Shown here: in pieces, positions 8,567 through 17,547 of the stretch
Layout of the letters: the number at the start of each line of letters is the position of its first letter
How positions within the stretch are numbered: position 1 is the stretch's first letter
DNA from: Clostridia bacterium
Lineage (GTDB): Bacteria > Bacillota > Sulfobacillia > SLMV01
Direction of reading: 5' to 3'
NCBI GenBank assembly: GCA_003551215.1
Contig: PUMD01000118.1
Span: 1 to 54,572 of the forward strand
DNA length: 54,572 bases
Made by a program: the position numbers and the translations under genes
The notes under the pieces: generated by a model
What the model saw: only the letters and a program-made list of their open reading frames with translations
What the model was told of the DNA's origin: nothing
Database searches by the model: none

Positions 8567-10000
8567 ATGCAAATTGTAGGCTCTATAACACCACCGGAGC
8601 AAAGGATGGATATTCGCAGAGCAGATGAGGATGAGGTTCTCAGGCAGGAATCCCGTCCGGTCAAACATTTCAACCGCGCCCTCGGTGAGCTTCTCGACAG
8701 GATGAAGGCCACGTTGGCCCATCACCGCGGGGCGGGTTTGGCAGCCGTACAGGTGGGAGTACCCAAAAGAATCATCCTGGTTTCTGACGGCGATGATCTA
8801 CATGAGCTGATCAACCCAGAAATTATTGCTAAAAGAGGCAGTGAGGAAGCCTTTGAAGGATGCCTGAGCTTGCCCGGGATAATGGGCGAAGTGAATCGAC
8901 CCACTGAGGTACGTCTGCAGGCCTACGACCGACAGGGCAAAAAAACCTGGCTGGACGCGCAGGGGTGGACGGCCCGTGTGGTCTGTCACGAGATGGATCA
9001 TCTCGATGGCGGCATATTCGTCGACAAGAGCGAGAGACTGGTCAGGATGCCTGCTTATACTCAAATGCGACTCGTCTTCATGGGAACGCCTGAGTTCTCT
9101 GTCCTTCCCCTGCAGCGCCTGTTAGAGGAGAATTGTCAGGTTGTCGGCGTGGTTACCGCTCCGGACCGTCCGAGGGGTAGAGGGCAGAAAGAAAGGCCGT
9201 CCCCCGTAAAACACGTAGCACTCGAGCATAACATACCGGTCATGCAGCCCGGCTCATCGGCCGATGAGCCAGAATTGATCCAGCATCTTGAGTGGCTTGA
9301 GCCCGACCTCATAGTGACCGTTGCTTACGGTCGGATTCTCAGAAGTGACATACTCAATTTGCCCAATAAGGGGTGCGTTAACGTACATCCGTCCCTTTTA
9401 CCGAAGTACCGCGGGGCCGCCCCGCTGCAGAGGCAGCTTCTCGATGGCGTACAGGAAAGCGGCGTCACCACATTCTGGATGGATGAAGGCACAGACAGCG
9501 GACCGATTATCCTTCAGCGCACAGTCGAGGTCAGTGGGGAGGAAAATGCCGGCGACCTGCATGACAGGCTGGCTGAGGTCGGGGCCGATGTACTGATTGA
9601 GTCTCTGGATGCCATTGCGCGCGATGAGGCCAAATGCCGCCAACAGGATGATGAGCTGGCCACATATGCACCCAAAATAACCAAAGAAGAGCTTCAGATA
9701 GACTGGAGGCGACCTGCTGAAGATGTAGTGAATCAGATACGTGCCTTCAGCCCGAAGCCGGGAGCCTGGACGAAGTGGAAGGGGCAGAGGTTAAAAATCC
9801 TGCGGGCAGAGTATGACTGCGCACCGGCTGGCGGCGAGCCAGGGCAGATTGCTGATTTGGCGCATGACGGCATCAGAATCAGCACCCCTGCAGGGACATG
9901 CGTTGTGACCAGAGTACAACCTGCCGGCAGTCGGGCTATGGACGTGAGGGATTTCATCAACGGCTACGACCTGGAGGTCGGCGATATTCTGGGTGAGTGA
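8567..10000 (+). CDS. def-fmt: Fused peptide deformylase / methionyl-tRNA formyltransferase (Def-Fmt)
   Basis: One uninterrupted frame of 477 residues. Residues 1-166 form a peptide deformylase, which removes the N-formyl group from nascent proteins: GAGLAAVQVG (about 55-64), EGCLSLPG (97-104) and HEMDHLDG (141-148) supply the metal ligands Cys99, His141, His145 and catalytic Glu142. Residues 167-477 form methionyl-tRNA formyltransferase, which formylates initiator Met-tRNA: MRLVFMGTPEFSVLPLQRLL, HPSLLPKYRGAAP and the C-terminal tRNA-binding domain are present. The ATG at 8567 has GAGGAGG upstream. No stop lies between the domains, and the fmt-type ATG at 9065 has no convincing ribosome site. 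In most relatives def and fmt are adjacent separate genes. Confidence 0.93.
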   Translation: MQIVGSITPPEQRMDIRRADEDEVLRQESRPVKHFNRALGELLDRMKATLAHHRGAGLAAVQVGVPKRIILVSDGDDLHELINPEIIAKRGSEEAFEGCLSLPGIMGEVNRPTEVRLQAYDRQGKKTWLDAQGWTARVVCHEMDHLDGGIFVDKSERLVRMPAYTQMRLVFMGTPEFSVLPLQRLLEENCQVVGVVTAPDRPRGRGQKERPSPVKHVALEHNIPVMQPGSSADEPELIQHLEWLEPDLIVTVAYGRILRSDILNLPNKGCVNVHPSLLPKYRGAAPLQRQLLDGVQESGVTTFWMDEGTDSGPIILQRTVEVSGEENAGDLHDRLAEVGADVLIESLDAIARDEAKCRQQDDELATYAPKITKEELQIDWRRPAEDVVNQIRAFSPKPGAWTKWKGQRLKILRAEYDCAPAGGEPGQIADLAHDGIRISTPAGTCVVTRVQPAGSRAMDVRDFINGYDLEVGDILGE

Positions 10001-10021
10001 GAAGAGGGGCGGCTGGCATGA

Positions 10022-10825
10022 ATGGGTATACATGAGCGCCAGGACCTGACAGATTCGGCTTGCGCAGATCTTACCCCGCAGAACAAGCGGCTTTTTGTCT
10101 GGATGTGCGGGTCGGGGGCACTTGCACTGTCCGCCGCGGGAGCCGTGCTTATTTATCTGCTGATGAGGCACACAGAGGAAGTCCGGCGGCTGCTCATTGC
10201 TGTTTTGGGGTTGGGGGCAATTGCCTTTTTGCTGCTGGCCGGGTTGTCCCTGGTTACAGTGGTGATTATAGTATTAAGCGGACGAACTCTCGGCAGGTGG
10301 GGGCAGACCGTCCGGCTGTTTGCCGTGCGGCTGCTGCTGCCGGTGGCAACGCTGGTAGGCGGGATGGTAGGGCTGGGCAGTGATGAAGTGCGGGGTTCGT
10401 TTGTGGCGGTCAACAACTCAATGGTGAGCACAGAATGCTCTGGTTACCGGACTGACGAGATTTTGCTGCTGCTGCCGCGTTGTCTGCAGTGGGCAGATTG
10501 CCCTCACAAAGTGAGCCAGGACGTCAGCCGCTGTCAGGGATGTGGAAAATGTGCGATAGCCGATATACTAACCGTCTGCCGGGAAAGAGGAGTGGATGCT
10601 TACGTTTCAACAGGCGGTACTCAGGCGCGTATCGTTGTAGAGAACACGCGACCGAGGGCTATTGTCGCGGTTGCCTGCGAACGCGAGATAACAGAGGGAA
10701 TACGTGACGTCGGAGGTATCCCTGTGCTGGGTGTTGTGAACCTGCGGCCGGAAGGCCCCTGTTTTAACACCGACGCTGATGTCCATACGATCGCGGATGC
10801 GATAGACATCCTATCGAAAGACTAG
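10022..10825 (+). CDS. DUF116 domain membrane protein
   Basis: A 267-residue DUF116 protein of unknown biochemical function. Three hydrophobic segments occupy about residues 28-50, 58-85 and 95-118; the C-terminal cytoplasmic half carries a cysteine cluster: CLQWADCPHKV and CQGCGKCAIADI, followed by a Rossmann-like stretch (AIVAVACEREITEGIRD). The cysteines suggest a metal or Fe-S centre, which is inference. DUF116 genes commonly lie just downstream of fmt in Clostridia, as here. Start ATG 10022 was chosen because the neighbouring ATG at 10018 is closed by a stop after five codons. Confidence 0.88.
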   Translation: MGIHERQDLTDSACADLTPQNKRLFVWMCGSGALALSAAGAVLIYLLMRHTEEVRRLLIAVLGLGAIAFLLLAGLSLVTVVIIVLSGRTLGRWGQTVRLFAVRLLLPVATLVGGMVGLGSDEVRGSFVAVNNSMVSTECSGYRTDEILLLLPRCLQWADCPHKVSQDVSRCQGCGKCAIADILTVCRERGVDAYVSTGGTQARIVVENTRPRAIVAVACEREITEGIRDVGGIPVLGVVNLRPEGPCFNTDADVHTIADAIDILSKD

Positions 10826-10837
10826 GAGGGAGAAGAA

Positions 10838-11533
10838 ATGTTCTGGTTTCATCCCAGCTATTTCCTTTTCATACTGCCGGCACTGCTGCTCTCAATGTGG
10901 GCACAGGCCAAGGTGAGGGGAGCCTTTGAGAGGTATTCACAGGTCCGCGCCCGTAGGGGAGAAACTGGAGCTGAGGTAGCCAGACAGATCCTGCAGGATG
11001 CTGGCATACACGATGTTTCTGTAGAGATCACTGATCGGGGAACACTTGGTGATCATTACGACCCAAGGGACAAAGCGGTCCGCCTTTCTGAGCAGATATA
11101 CCACCGTAGCACGTTGGCTGCACTGGGTATAGCCGCACATGAAGCGGGGCACGCAGTACAGCATGCAGGTAATTACGTATGGCTGGGCATGAGGAACGCC
11201 ATTATACCAGTGACGCAGTTTGGATCGCGCATGGCCTTCCCCCTGTTTTTTGTGGGGTTTCTTTTTCGGGGAGATATGGGCTCGACGCTCATGACAGTAG
11301 GACTGGTACTGTTTGGTGCAGTCGTGGCTTTTCAGTTGATAACCCTACCTGTTGAATTCAATGCTTCCGCCAGGGCACTTGAACTGCTTCAGACCGGTGG
11401 ATACGTCACCAGGGAGGAACAGGACGGTGTCAGAGAGGTTCTTAACGCTGCAGCACTGACCTATCTTGCCGCTGCACTGATGGCTATAATGCAGTTTTTG
11501 CGGCTGTTTTTGATGCGAGGACGTCGACGCTGA
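10838..11533 (+). CDS. Zinc metallopeptidase, YugP family (membrane)
   Basis: A 231-residue membrane metallopeptidase of the neutral zinc metallopeptidase family (YugP-like). An N-terminal hydrophobic helix (FLFILPALLLSMWAQA) precedes a soluble segment; the zinc motif HEAGH (in GIAAHEAGHAVQHA, about residues 108-121) gives two His ligands and the catalytic Glu. Three further hydrophobic helices follow. Substrate is unknown. The start ATG is 12 bases after the DUF116 gene with GGAGGGAGAAG in front. The TGA stop shares its A with the ATG of the next gene (TGATG), indicating translational coupling. Confidence 0.92.
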   Translation: MFWFHPSYFLFILPALLLSMWAQAKVRGAFERYSQVRARRGETGAEVARQILQDAGIHDVSVEITDRGTLGDHYDPRDKAVRLSEQIYHRSTLAALGIAAHEAGHAVQHAGNYVWLGMRNAIIPVTQFGSRMAFPLFFVGFLFRGDMGSTLMTVGLVLFGAVVAFQLITLPVEFNASARALELLQTGGYVTREEQDGVREVLNAAALTYLAAALMAIMQFLRLFLMRGRRR

Positions 11534-12219
11534 TGGAACTGATACTTTTGCTTTTGGTATGGGTAGCTGCTCCAGCACTGTTTTTCCTGTTGTTTTTTTT
11601 GCCACTGATGTTGATGGCGCGTAGCCTCAGCGATCTCGTCCTGATACCCAGGCAGATCTGGATGATAGCTGTAAATAGGAGGCTCAGAAGACACCATGCT
11701 CTGGAGCATGCCACGATTAATATTCTGGAGCAGCGGTACGGTGTAAAAGGACTGGTTGGCCTGTCCCGGGAAGACGGCTTCATAATCCGCGGCTGGTCCG
11801 ATCCCCGAATACTGCAGCAGGCTGCTGAAGAAGGGCTGATTCGCCTCTCACGCGGCCAATGCGAGCTCGCCGTTCACAGACGGTGCGGGACCAGCAGAGC
11901 AGCAGCAAATTTCGCCTCTGCGGCCATGGTGCTAGCTATCCTTTTGTTCTGGGGCCGGCTCGAGCTTATAACCGTCCTACTGGCAGGAGGACTTCTGGTC
12001 TTGCTTTCTCCGGGGCTTGGGGTCCTGATGCAGAGATACCTGACCACCAGCTGTGACGTAAGCGGCTTGACAATAGCTGGGGTTGCCCCCGTTTCGCGGC
12101 AGCGGCCGGCATTTCTGTTTGGCATGCTGTTTTCCCAGCCGCGGCCGACTACGTATTTTGTGGCTACCGAGGACCGGGGTCACAGCCGTAAAACAGACGA
12201 CATAATCCAGCGGCATTGA
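11533..12219 (+). CDS. DUF6391 domain membrane protein
   Basis: A 228-residue membrane protein with the HALEHATINILEQ motif (about residues 55-67) that I recognise from DUF6391 proteins; the function is not known. A long hydrophobic N-terminal region (about 1-30) and a pair of hydrophobic helices (about 125-170) flank a soluble segment containing GLSREDGFIIRGW and the short cysteine-containing stretch HRRCGTSRA. The ATG overlaps the stop of the metallopeptidase gene, so the two are probably made together and may cooperate in the membrane; that is inference from context. The HALEH motif could bind metal, but no data here show it. Confidence 0.8.
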   Translation: MELILLLLVWVAAPALFFLLFFLPLMLMARSLSDLVLIPRQIWMIAVNRRLRRHHALEHATINILEQRYGVKGLVGLSREDGFIIRGWSDPRILQQAAEEGLIRLSRGQCELAVHRRCGTSRAAANFASAAMVLAILLFWGRLELITVLLAGGLLVLLSPGLGVLMQRYLTTSCDVSGLTIAGVAPVSRQRPAFLFGMLFSQPRPTTYFVATEDRGHSRKTDDIIQRH

Positions 12220-12235
12220 GAGGCAGAAGATATCT

Positions 12236-13591
12236 ATGGGCTCGCAATCTACTCCGCGCACAACAGCATTATGCATCCTAAACAGGGTGGACAGTGGAGC
12301 GTGGGCTGACCAGCTGTTGAGGCGCCATCTTACCGCAGACCGTTTCGATGCAAGAGACAGAGGGTTCATCACCGAGCTGGTCTTCGGGGTGCTGCGTCAC
12401 CGCATGCTTTTGGATCATTATCTGGCTCAGTTAAGTGATCGTCCACTGCAGAGACTGGACCACGCAGTATTGAATGCCCTGCGCATGGGAGCCTATCAGA
12501 TTCTGAACCTGAGAGTGCCCGCTTACGCTGCCTGTGACAGGACGGTCCGTAGTGTGCAGGAGGTGGGACTGGGTCGCGCTAAAGGCTTTGTCAATGCGGT
12601 TCTGCGCTCACTTGTGCGGCAAAAGGACCAACTCCAGCTTCCCCCAAGGGATAAGGACCCGATTCGCTGGCTTGCTGTAAAGGAGAGCCACCCGGAATGG
12701 ATAGTACGAGAATGGGTGCAGCGGTTCGGCTGGGAGCAAACTGAGAAGCTTTGCGCTGCCAATAACGCGCCTCCAGAGGTCAGTCTCAGGGCCAACCAGC
12801 TGAAAAACACGAGGGAGGAGCTGGCCGATAGGCTGAAAAAGCAGGGCATCTGCGTACGCCCTTCTCCCCTGACACCCGATGGGCTTCTTTATCGCAATGG
12901 CGGTCTGCCCGGTGACCTGGAGGCTTTCCAAAAGGGGATGCTGTCGATACAGTCTCAGTCTTCTCAGCTGGCGGTGCAGGTATGTCCCGTAAAAAAAGAA
13001 GACAGGATCCTGGATCTGTGTGCAGGTCGGGGAGGGAAAACGACCTACCTCGCAGAAAAGATGGGTGATGCAGGCGAAGTCGTTGCGGTGGACCGTCACC
13101 GGGGTAAGCTGGATCAGCTGGTACAAGAATGCGATAGGCTGGGCATTGAATCGGTTCGTACCCGCTGTGCTGATGCAACCTCCCTCACGCCTGAGGACGT
13201 TGGGTTGTTTGACCTGGTATTGGTTGATGCTCCGTGCAGCACAACGGGGAATTTTGGACGGAGGCCCGATGCTCGCTGGAGGAAATCTCCCCGGTTGGCA
13301 GATAGGCTCTCGGAGCTGCAGGACCAGCTTCTGCGAGCGGCGGCTCAGCTGGTGAAGCCCGGCGGCTTTCTGGTTTACTGCACCTGTTCCTTGCTGGTGC
13401 AGGAGAACGAACAGGTTGTCAAGCGGTTTGCGACCGGGCATGGCGATTTCACCGGAGATGACTTTGGTGCGGATCTTACCAGCAGGATATCCGCGGACAC
13501 TGAGCATCCTTACCGCGTTACCTTGCTGCCGCATCTTCACGGAACCGATGGTTTTTTTATGGCGCGATACCGACGGAGAGCCAGGGGGTAG
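12236..13591 (+). CDS. rsmB: 16S rRNA (cytosine-967-C5)-methyltransferase RsmB
   Basis: RsmB methylates C967 of 16S rRNA with S-adenosylmethionine. The 451-residue protein has the N-terminal NusB-like RNA-binding domain (about 1-150: TPRTTALCILNRVDSGAWAD, DARDRGFITELVFGVLRHR) and the C-terminal Rossmann methyltransferase domain. SAM binding is seen in DLCAGRGGKTTYLAEKM (about 260-276); the two reactive cysteines lie in DAPCSTTG (motif IV) and YCTCSLL (motif VI). The DAPC...RRPDARW arrangement is typical of the family. It is followed after 3 bases by rlmN. Confidence 0.96.
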   Translation: MGSQSTPRTTALCILNRVDSGAWADQLLRRHLTADRFDARDRGFITELVFGVLRHRMLLDHYLAQLSDRPLQRLDHAVLNALRMGAYQILNLRVPAYAACDRTVRSVQEVGLGRAKGFVNAVLRSLVRQKDQLQLPPRDKDPIRWLAVKESHPEWIVREWVQRFGWEQTEKLCAANNAPPEVSLRANQLKNTREELADRLKKQGICVRPSPLTPDGLLYRNGGLPGDLEAFQKGMLSIQSQSSQLAVQVCPVKKEDRILDLCAGRGGKTTYLAEKMGDAGEVVAVDRHRGKLDQLVQECDRLGIESVRTRCADATSLTPEDVGLFDLVLVDAPCSTTGNFGRRPDARWRKSPRLADRLSELQDQLLRAAAQLVKPGGFLVYCTCSLLVQENEQVVKRFATGHGDFTGDDFGADLTSRISADTEHPYRVTLLPHLHGTDGFFMARYRRRARG

Positions 13592-13594
13592 GCC

Positions 13595-14635
13595 ATGACA
13601 GAGATGCTCCTTGATCAGAGTCGCGAGGAAATGGCCAAATTCTTCATAAGTATGGGACAGCCAGAGTTCAGGGCCGAACAGCTGATGGAATGGATTTATC
13701 AGCACAGGGAAACCGATTTTTACCAGATGACGAACCTGCCCAAGGATCTCCGAACGAGACTGAGTAAATTCGCCAAGGTCACCGATGTAATGATTGAACA
13801 GCGGCTGGTGGGTAAGGGCAGTGAGGGAGAGAAGTATGCCTTCCGTCTGGGTGACGACGAGATTGTGGAAGCTGCATTGATGCGTTATTCTCACGGTACC
13901 TCTCTGTGCCTGTCAACACAAGTTGGCTGCTCAGTTAGGTGCCCCTTTTGCGCCTCAGGGGCGGAAGGTTTGCTGCGGAACCTCAGCACTGCAGAGATAT
14001 TGAGTCAATGGCTGCTGGTCCAACGGCAGCTGGATGCCCAGAATGAGAGGATCAGTCACGTCGTCTTTATGGGGATTGGGGAACCGCTGCACAATTACGA
14101 TTCAACGGTCAATGCGTTGAGGCGCCTGCACTCTCCAGATACAGGAGCGGGGATCAGCTACCGGAGGATGACTGTCTCGACGGCCGGCGTGGTTCCCCGA
14201 ATCAGGGAGCTAGCCGGGGAGGATATGCCCGTGACTCTAGCAGTCTCGCTGCATGCTCCCAATGATTACCTTAGAAACAGGCTGGTCCCGATAAACGGTC
14301 AATTTCCTCTGGACGAGGTCATCGAGTCCTGTCAATATTATACTGACAGGACGGGAAGAAGAGTAACGTTTGAGTATGCTATGATCAAAGGAGTCAACGA
14401 TCATCCGGAGCTGGCGCGGGAGCTGGCGATTCTCCTTGAGGGGATGATATGCCACGTGAATCTAATTCCCATGAATCCTGTTGCCGGCACCGATTTGTCT
14501 CCAGCAGACCGGTCCTCTGCTGACGAATTTGCCGAGGTTTTGCAGATGATGGGGGTAAAAGTGACGATCCGTAGACAGATCGGATCAGACATCGATGCAG
14601 CCTGTGGACAGCTCAGGCGCCGATTGGTTGATTAG
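13595..14635 (+). CDS. rlmN: Dual-specificity 23S rRNA A2503 / tRNA A37 methyltransferase RlmN
   Basis: A 346-residue radical SAM enzyme that methylates C2 of A2503 in 23S rRNA and A37 in some tRNAs. The 4Fe-4S cluster motif is CSVRCPFC (about residues 112-119, CxxxCxxC), and the second methyl-carrying cysteine is in DIDAACGQLRRR near the C-terminus. FMGIGEPLHNYD and TVSTAGVVPRI are typical family stretches. It forms a pair with rsmB. In Bacillus the phosphatase prpC and kinase prkC follow; here only the kinase does. Confidence 0.96.
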   Translation: MTEMLLDQSREEMAKFFISMGQPEFRAEQLMEWIYQHRETDFYQMTNLPKDLRTRLSKFAKVTDVMIEQRLVGKGSEGEKYAFRLGDDEIVEAALMRYSHGTSLCLSTQVGCSVRCPFCASGAEGLLRNLSTAEILSQWLLVQRQLDAQNERISHVVFMGIGEPLHNYDSTVNALRRLHSPDTGAGISYRRMTVSTAGVVPRIRELAGEDMPVTLAVSLHAPNDYLRNRLVPINGQFPLDEVIESCQYYTDRTGRRVTFEYAMIKGVNDHPELARELAILLEGMICHVNLIPMNPVAGTDLSPADRSSADEFAEVLQMMGVKVTIRRQIGSDIDAACGQLRRRLVD

Positions 14636-14703
14636 AACTCATGCCGGTTGATTCCGGTTTTTGAGGTTAGAAACTGACGCCACTTTTGAGAGGGGTACCG
14701 CCG

Positions 14704-16623
14704 GTGATAGGATACGTTCTTGGGGGTCGCTACGAAATCCAAAGACGTCTGGGAGCGGGCGGCATGTCCATCGTCTATATGGCCCGCTGTACCTACCTCA
14801 ACCGGCAGGTCGCCGTCAAGGTGCTGAGGAAGCGTTACGCAGAGGATGAGGAGTATCTGCGCCATTTCCGGCGGGAAGCCCAGGCGGCTGCGGGCCTGTC
14901 GCATCCCAACATTGTGAATGTCCACGATGTGGGTGAGGAGCCGGAGGAATCGCTTTACTACATAGTCATGGAGTACGTATCAGGACAGAGCCTGAAGGAG
15001 ATCATCGCCCGCGAGGGCAGCCTTTCCCCTCAACAGGCGGTGGAGTTCACCGATCAAATACTCAGGGCCCTGCAGTGCGCTCATAACAAGGGTGTCATTC
15101 ACCGCGACATCAAGCCAGACAACATCATCATCGATGAAGAGGAGCGGGTCAAAGTAACCGACTTCGGCATTGCGCGTGCTCCAGAAGGGGGCACCATGGT
15201 GGCAGAAGATAGCGGCCGGATCATGGGGTCGGTCCACTATATGGCTCCCGAACAGGCGCGGGGACGGGGTACCAATCAGGAGGTTGACCTGTACAGTACG
15301 GGGGTCGTATTGTACGAAATGCTCACCGGCAAACTGCCATATGAGGCAGATTCCCCGATGAGAGTTGCCCTCGAGCACGTGCGCAAGCCAGCCCCGCGAG
15401 CTTCTGAAGAGAATCCTGCCCTGGGGGAAGGCCTGGATGAAGTGATAATGCGTGCCCTGGCCAAGGATCCGGGCAGGCGGTATTCCGACGCGGACAGCAT
15501 GCGCAGGGATCTGCAGGCAGTTATGCGCGGAGACAAACCTGCAGGCGGTGGACTTACGGAGGAAAAAGCTGGCGATACCAGGGATGTCAGTGAGATCTCC
15601 GACGAGTTTTTCGGAAGCAGAAACAAGAGTCAGACAAGCGGCACAAGGCAGTCACGCAGTGAAGAAAAATCTCAGTCTCACCGACCTCGCCTGCGCATCT
15701 CTTATGTGTGGATCCTGCTGCTTTTGGTTTTTGCTGCCGTGGTAGGCTACAGCGCTTACTGGGTCTGGGACTGGTATAATGTCCCCGTTGTTGATGTGCC
15801 CACCGTTGTCGAGCTGAGGCTATCCTCAGCGGAGTCCGTACTTGATGAACATGGCCTGCGCGCTGAGGTGATTGCCTCGCAGCACCATGAGGAGATTCCC
15901 GCCAATCATATAATCTCTCAGCAGCCGCCGCCGGGCGAACCGGTGAGGCGCGGACAGATGATCCAGCTAACCGTCAGCGAAGGACCCCACTGGATAGAGG
16001 GAGGCGTTCCTGATGTAGTGGGTCTTACCCGACTGGAGGCAAGAGTTGAGCTGGAAAATGTGGGCTTGGAGGCGGAGTATTCGGAGCGCTACCATGACGA
16101 AGTCGCAGCCGGACGGATAATCGACCAGGTACCCAGCGAGGGTACCCGAGTACAGCGAGGAACCGTGGTCCAGCTGGAAGTCAGCAAGGGAATTGAGCCA
16201 AAGCCCTTCGCCCTACATGGGTACGTGGGCAAACTTATCGATGATGTTCTGGATGACTTCGAAGAACTGGGACTCGAGAGCAAAATAGTCAGAGAGGAAG
16301 CCGACTTCCCGCCCGACCGGGTGGTTGCGCAGGACCCAGAGGTCGGCACGGAAGTGAGTGCGGGTGACACCATATCCCTCGTCGTCAGCAAGGGCAATGA
16401 TATGGAGGCCACCGAGGGGGAGGTCACTATAAGCCTTGCTGAGGAGCCTTCGGTGCAGGAAGTGCGGGTATCAGTGATAGATCAGGCCAGCCACCGGATG
16501 GTGTTCCGTGATCTGCTTCCTGGAGGAACTGAAAGGCAGGTTACCGTGTTCTGGTACGGAAGCGCGGCCCGTGTACAGATCTATTCGGAGGGGAGATTGA
16601 TCGACCATGCAGTGCTCCGCTGA
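14704..16623 (+). CDS. prkC: Ser/Thr protein kinase PrkC with three PASTA repeats
   Basis: A membrane Hanks-type kinase that senses muropeptides or cell-wall fragments; in Bacillus PrkC influences germination, translation and wall homeostasis. The kinase domain (about 8-265) has GAGGMSIVY, VAVK, HRDIKPDN, DFGIARA and APEQARG. One transmembrane helix lies near 332-354, then three extracellular PASTA repeats (about 360-428, 434-500, 500-566) and a C-terminal beta-rich domain to residue 639. The GTG at 14704 has GAGAGGGG 9 bases upstream; the longer TTG start (14686) has no ribosome site. The usual PP2C phosphatase gene before it and rsgA after it are both missing. Confidence 0.93.
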   Translation: MIGYVLGGRYEIQRRLGAGGMSIVYMARCTYLNRQVAVKVLRKRYAEDEEYLRHFRREAQAAAGLSHPNIVNVHDVGEEPEESLYYIVMEYVSGQSLKEIIAREGSLSPQQAVEFTDQILRALQCAHNKGVIHRDIKPDNIIIDEEERVKVTDFGIARAPEGGTMVAEDSGRIMGSVHYMAPEQARGRGTNQEVDLYSTGVVLYEMLTGKLPYEADSPMRVALEHVRKPAPRASEENPALGEGLDEVIMRALAKDPGRRYSDADSMRRDLQAVMRGDKPAGGGLTEEKAGDTRDVSEISDEFFGSRNKSQTSGTRQSRSEEKSQSHRPRLRISYVWILLLLVFAAVVGYSAYWVWDWYNVPVVDVPTVVELRLSSAESVLDEHGLRAEVIASQHHEEIPANHIISQQPPPGEPVRRGQMIQLTVSEGPHWIEGGVPDVVGLTRLEARVELENVGLEAEYSERYHDEVAAGRIIDQVPSEGTRVQRGTVVQLEVSKGIEPKPFALHGYVGKLIDDVLDDFEELGLESKIVREEADFPPDRVVAQDPEVGTEVSAGDTISLVVSKGNDMEATEGEVTISLAEEPSVQEVRVSVIDQASHRMVFRDLLPGGTERQVTVFWYGSAARVQIYSEGRLIDHAVLR

Positions 16624-17302
16624 AGGCAGAATCACCGGGGACCGCATGTGGAGCTGCTCGGGCAGAGTCTTCATTGCTCCGTCTCTTCTGTCCGCGGAAC
16701 CATCAAATGTCATCTCAGGAGTACAAATGGCGGAAGAGGCCGGTGCTGACCTCCTTCATGTCGATGTGATGGACGGCCATTTTGTTCCAAACCTGAGTTT
16801 TGGTCCGGCTCTGGTAGAAGATCTGACGCAAAAAACCCAACTGCCGGTAGAGGTTCACCTGATGGTGCATAATCCTCACGAAATGGCCGGCCTGTTCGCT
16901 GATGCCGGTGCTGAGGTCATCATATTCCACCGCGAGGTCACTGCACACAGCCACCGTCTGCTGTCGCAGCTGCGGAGACGGGGAATCAGGGCTGGCATTG
17001 CCTACAACCCCGCCACTGCAGTCGATGACGTTCAGCTGCTGCTTGGCATTACCGATATCGTCTTGGTAATGGGGGTGAACCCGGGTTTTTCAGGTGCAGA
17101 ATTCATACCTGAGACTTTTGCCAAGGTCGAGACAGTGAAACAGATTACTGCAGATGCCAACATACGCATTTCAGTAGATGGAGGCGTCAGCACCGAAAAT
17201 GCCGGGCGCCTCCGAGAGCTGGGAGCCAACCACCTGGTTTCTGGCTCTGAATTTTACTCTTCGGAAAACCCCCGAAATACTCTGAACCTTCTGCGGGGTT
17301 AG
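16607..17302 (+). CDS. rpe: Ribulose-phosphate 3-epimerase
   Basis: Rpe interconverts ribulose 5-phosphate and xylulose 5-phosphate in the pentose phosphate pathway. The TIM-barrel motifs are complete: IAPSLLSAEP, LHVDVMDGHFVPN, EVHLMVHNP, MGVNPGFSGAEFIPE and SVDGGVSTEN. The usual phosphate-loop ending GSAIF is GSEFY here, a mild deviation. As written (231 residues) the start overlaps prkC by 17 bases; a shorter start at ATG 16646 (WSCSGRVFIAPSLL) is equally plausible and would fit the family N-terminus better. rsgA, which normally separates prkC from rpe, is absent. Confidence 0.94.
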   Translation: MQCSAEGRITGDRMWSCSGRVFIAPSLLSAEPSNVISGVQMAEEAGADLLHVDVMDGHFVPNLSFGPALVEDLTQKTQLPVEVHLMVHNPHEMAGLFADAGAEVIIFHREVTAHSHRLLSQLRRRGIRAGIAYNPATAVDDVQLLLGITDIVLVMGVNPGFSGAEFIPETFAKVETVKQITADANIRISVDGGVSTENAGRLRELGANHLVSGSEFYSSENPRNTLNLLRG

Positions 17303-17326
17303 CCCGACTGGTTCGATGAGGTCGGG
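17303..17326 (+). terminator. Possible hairpin after rpe
   Basis: CCCGAC at 17303-17308 and GTCGGG at 17321-17326 can pair around a 12-base loop directly after the rpe stop codon. No T-run follows, so it is at best a weak terminator or RNA-end stabiliser. The next 220 bases (17327-17547) contain no gene that I recognise; thiN would be expected here in Bacillus. Confidence 0.3.
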
Positions 17327-17547
17327 ACCATCAGTCCCTCTGTGTCATCTCAGCCGCGGGTCTACCCTGTTTTGGTGCCCGCCATCATCAGTTCGGCCAG
17401 ACTGCCGTCGGTCATATCTTCTGCGCCGGGACCCGATGCATCCCGGCAGTGCAACGCCCTGGACCACGAGGTTCCAAGGGTATGACAGATTTGCCGAAAG
17501 AAGGTTTCGTCTGTTCGGGAGCTTTACCTGTGAGAGGTGATGTTCCG

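Noticed and set aside
12608..13894. A 428-codon minus-strand open frame across rsmB and rlmN
   Set aside because: It overlaps two clear genes and shows no recognisable domain.
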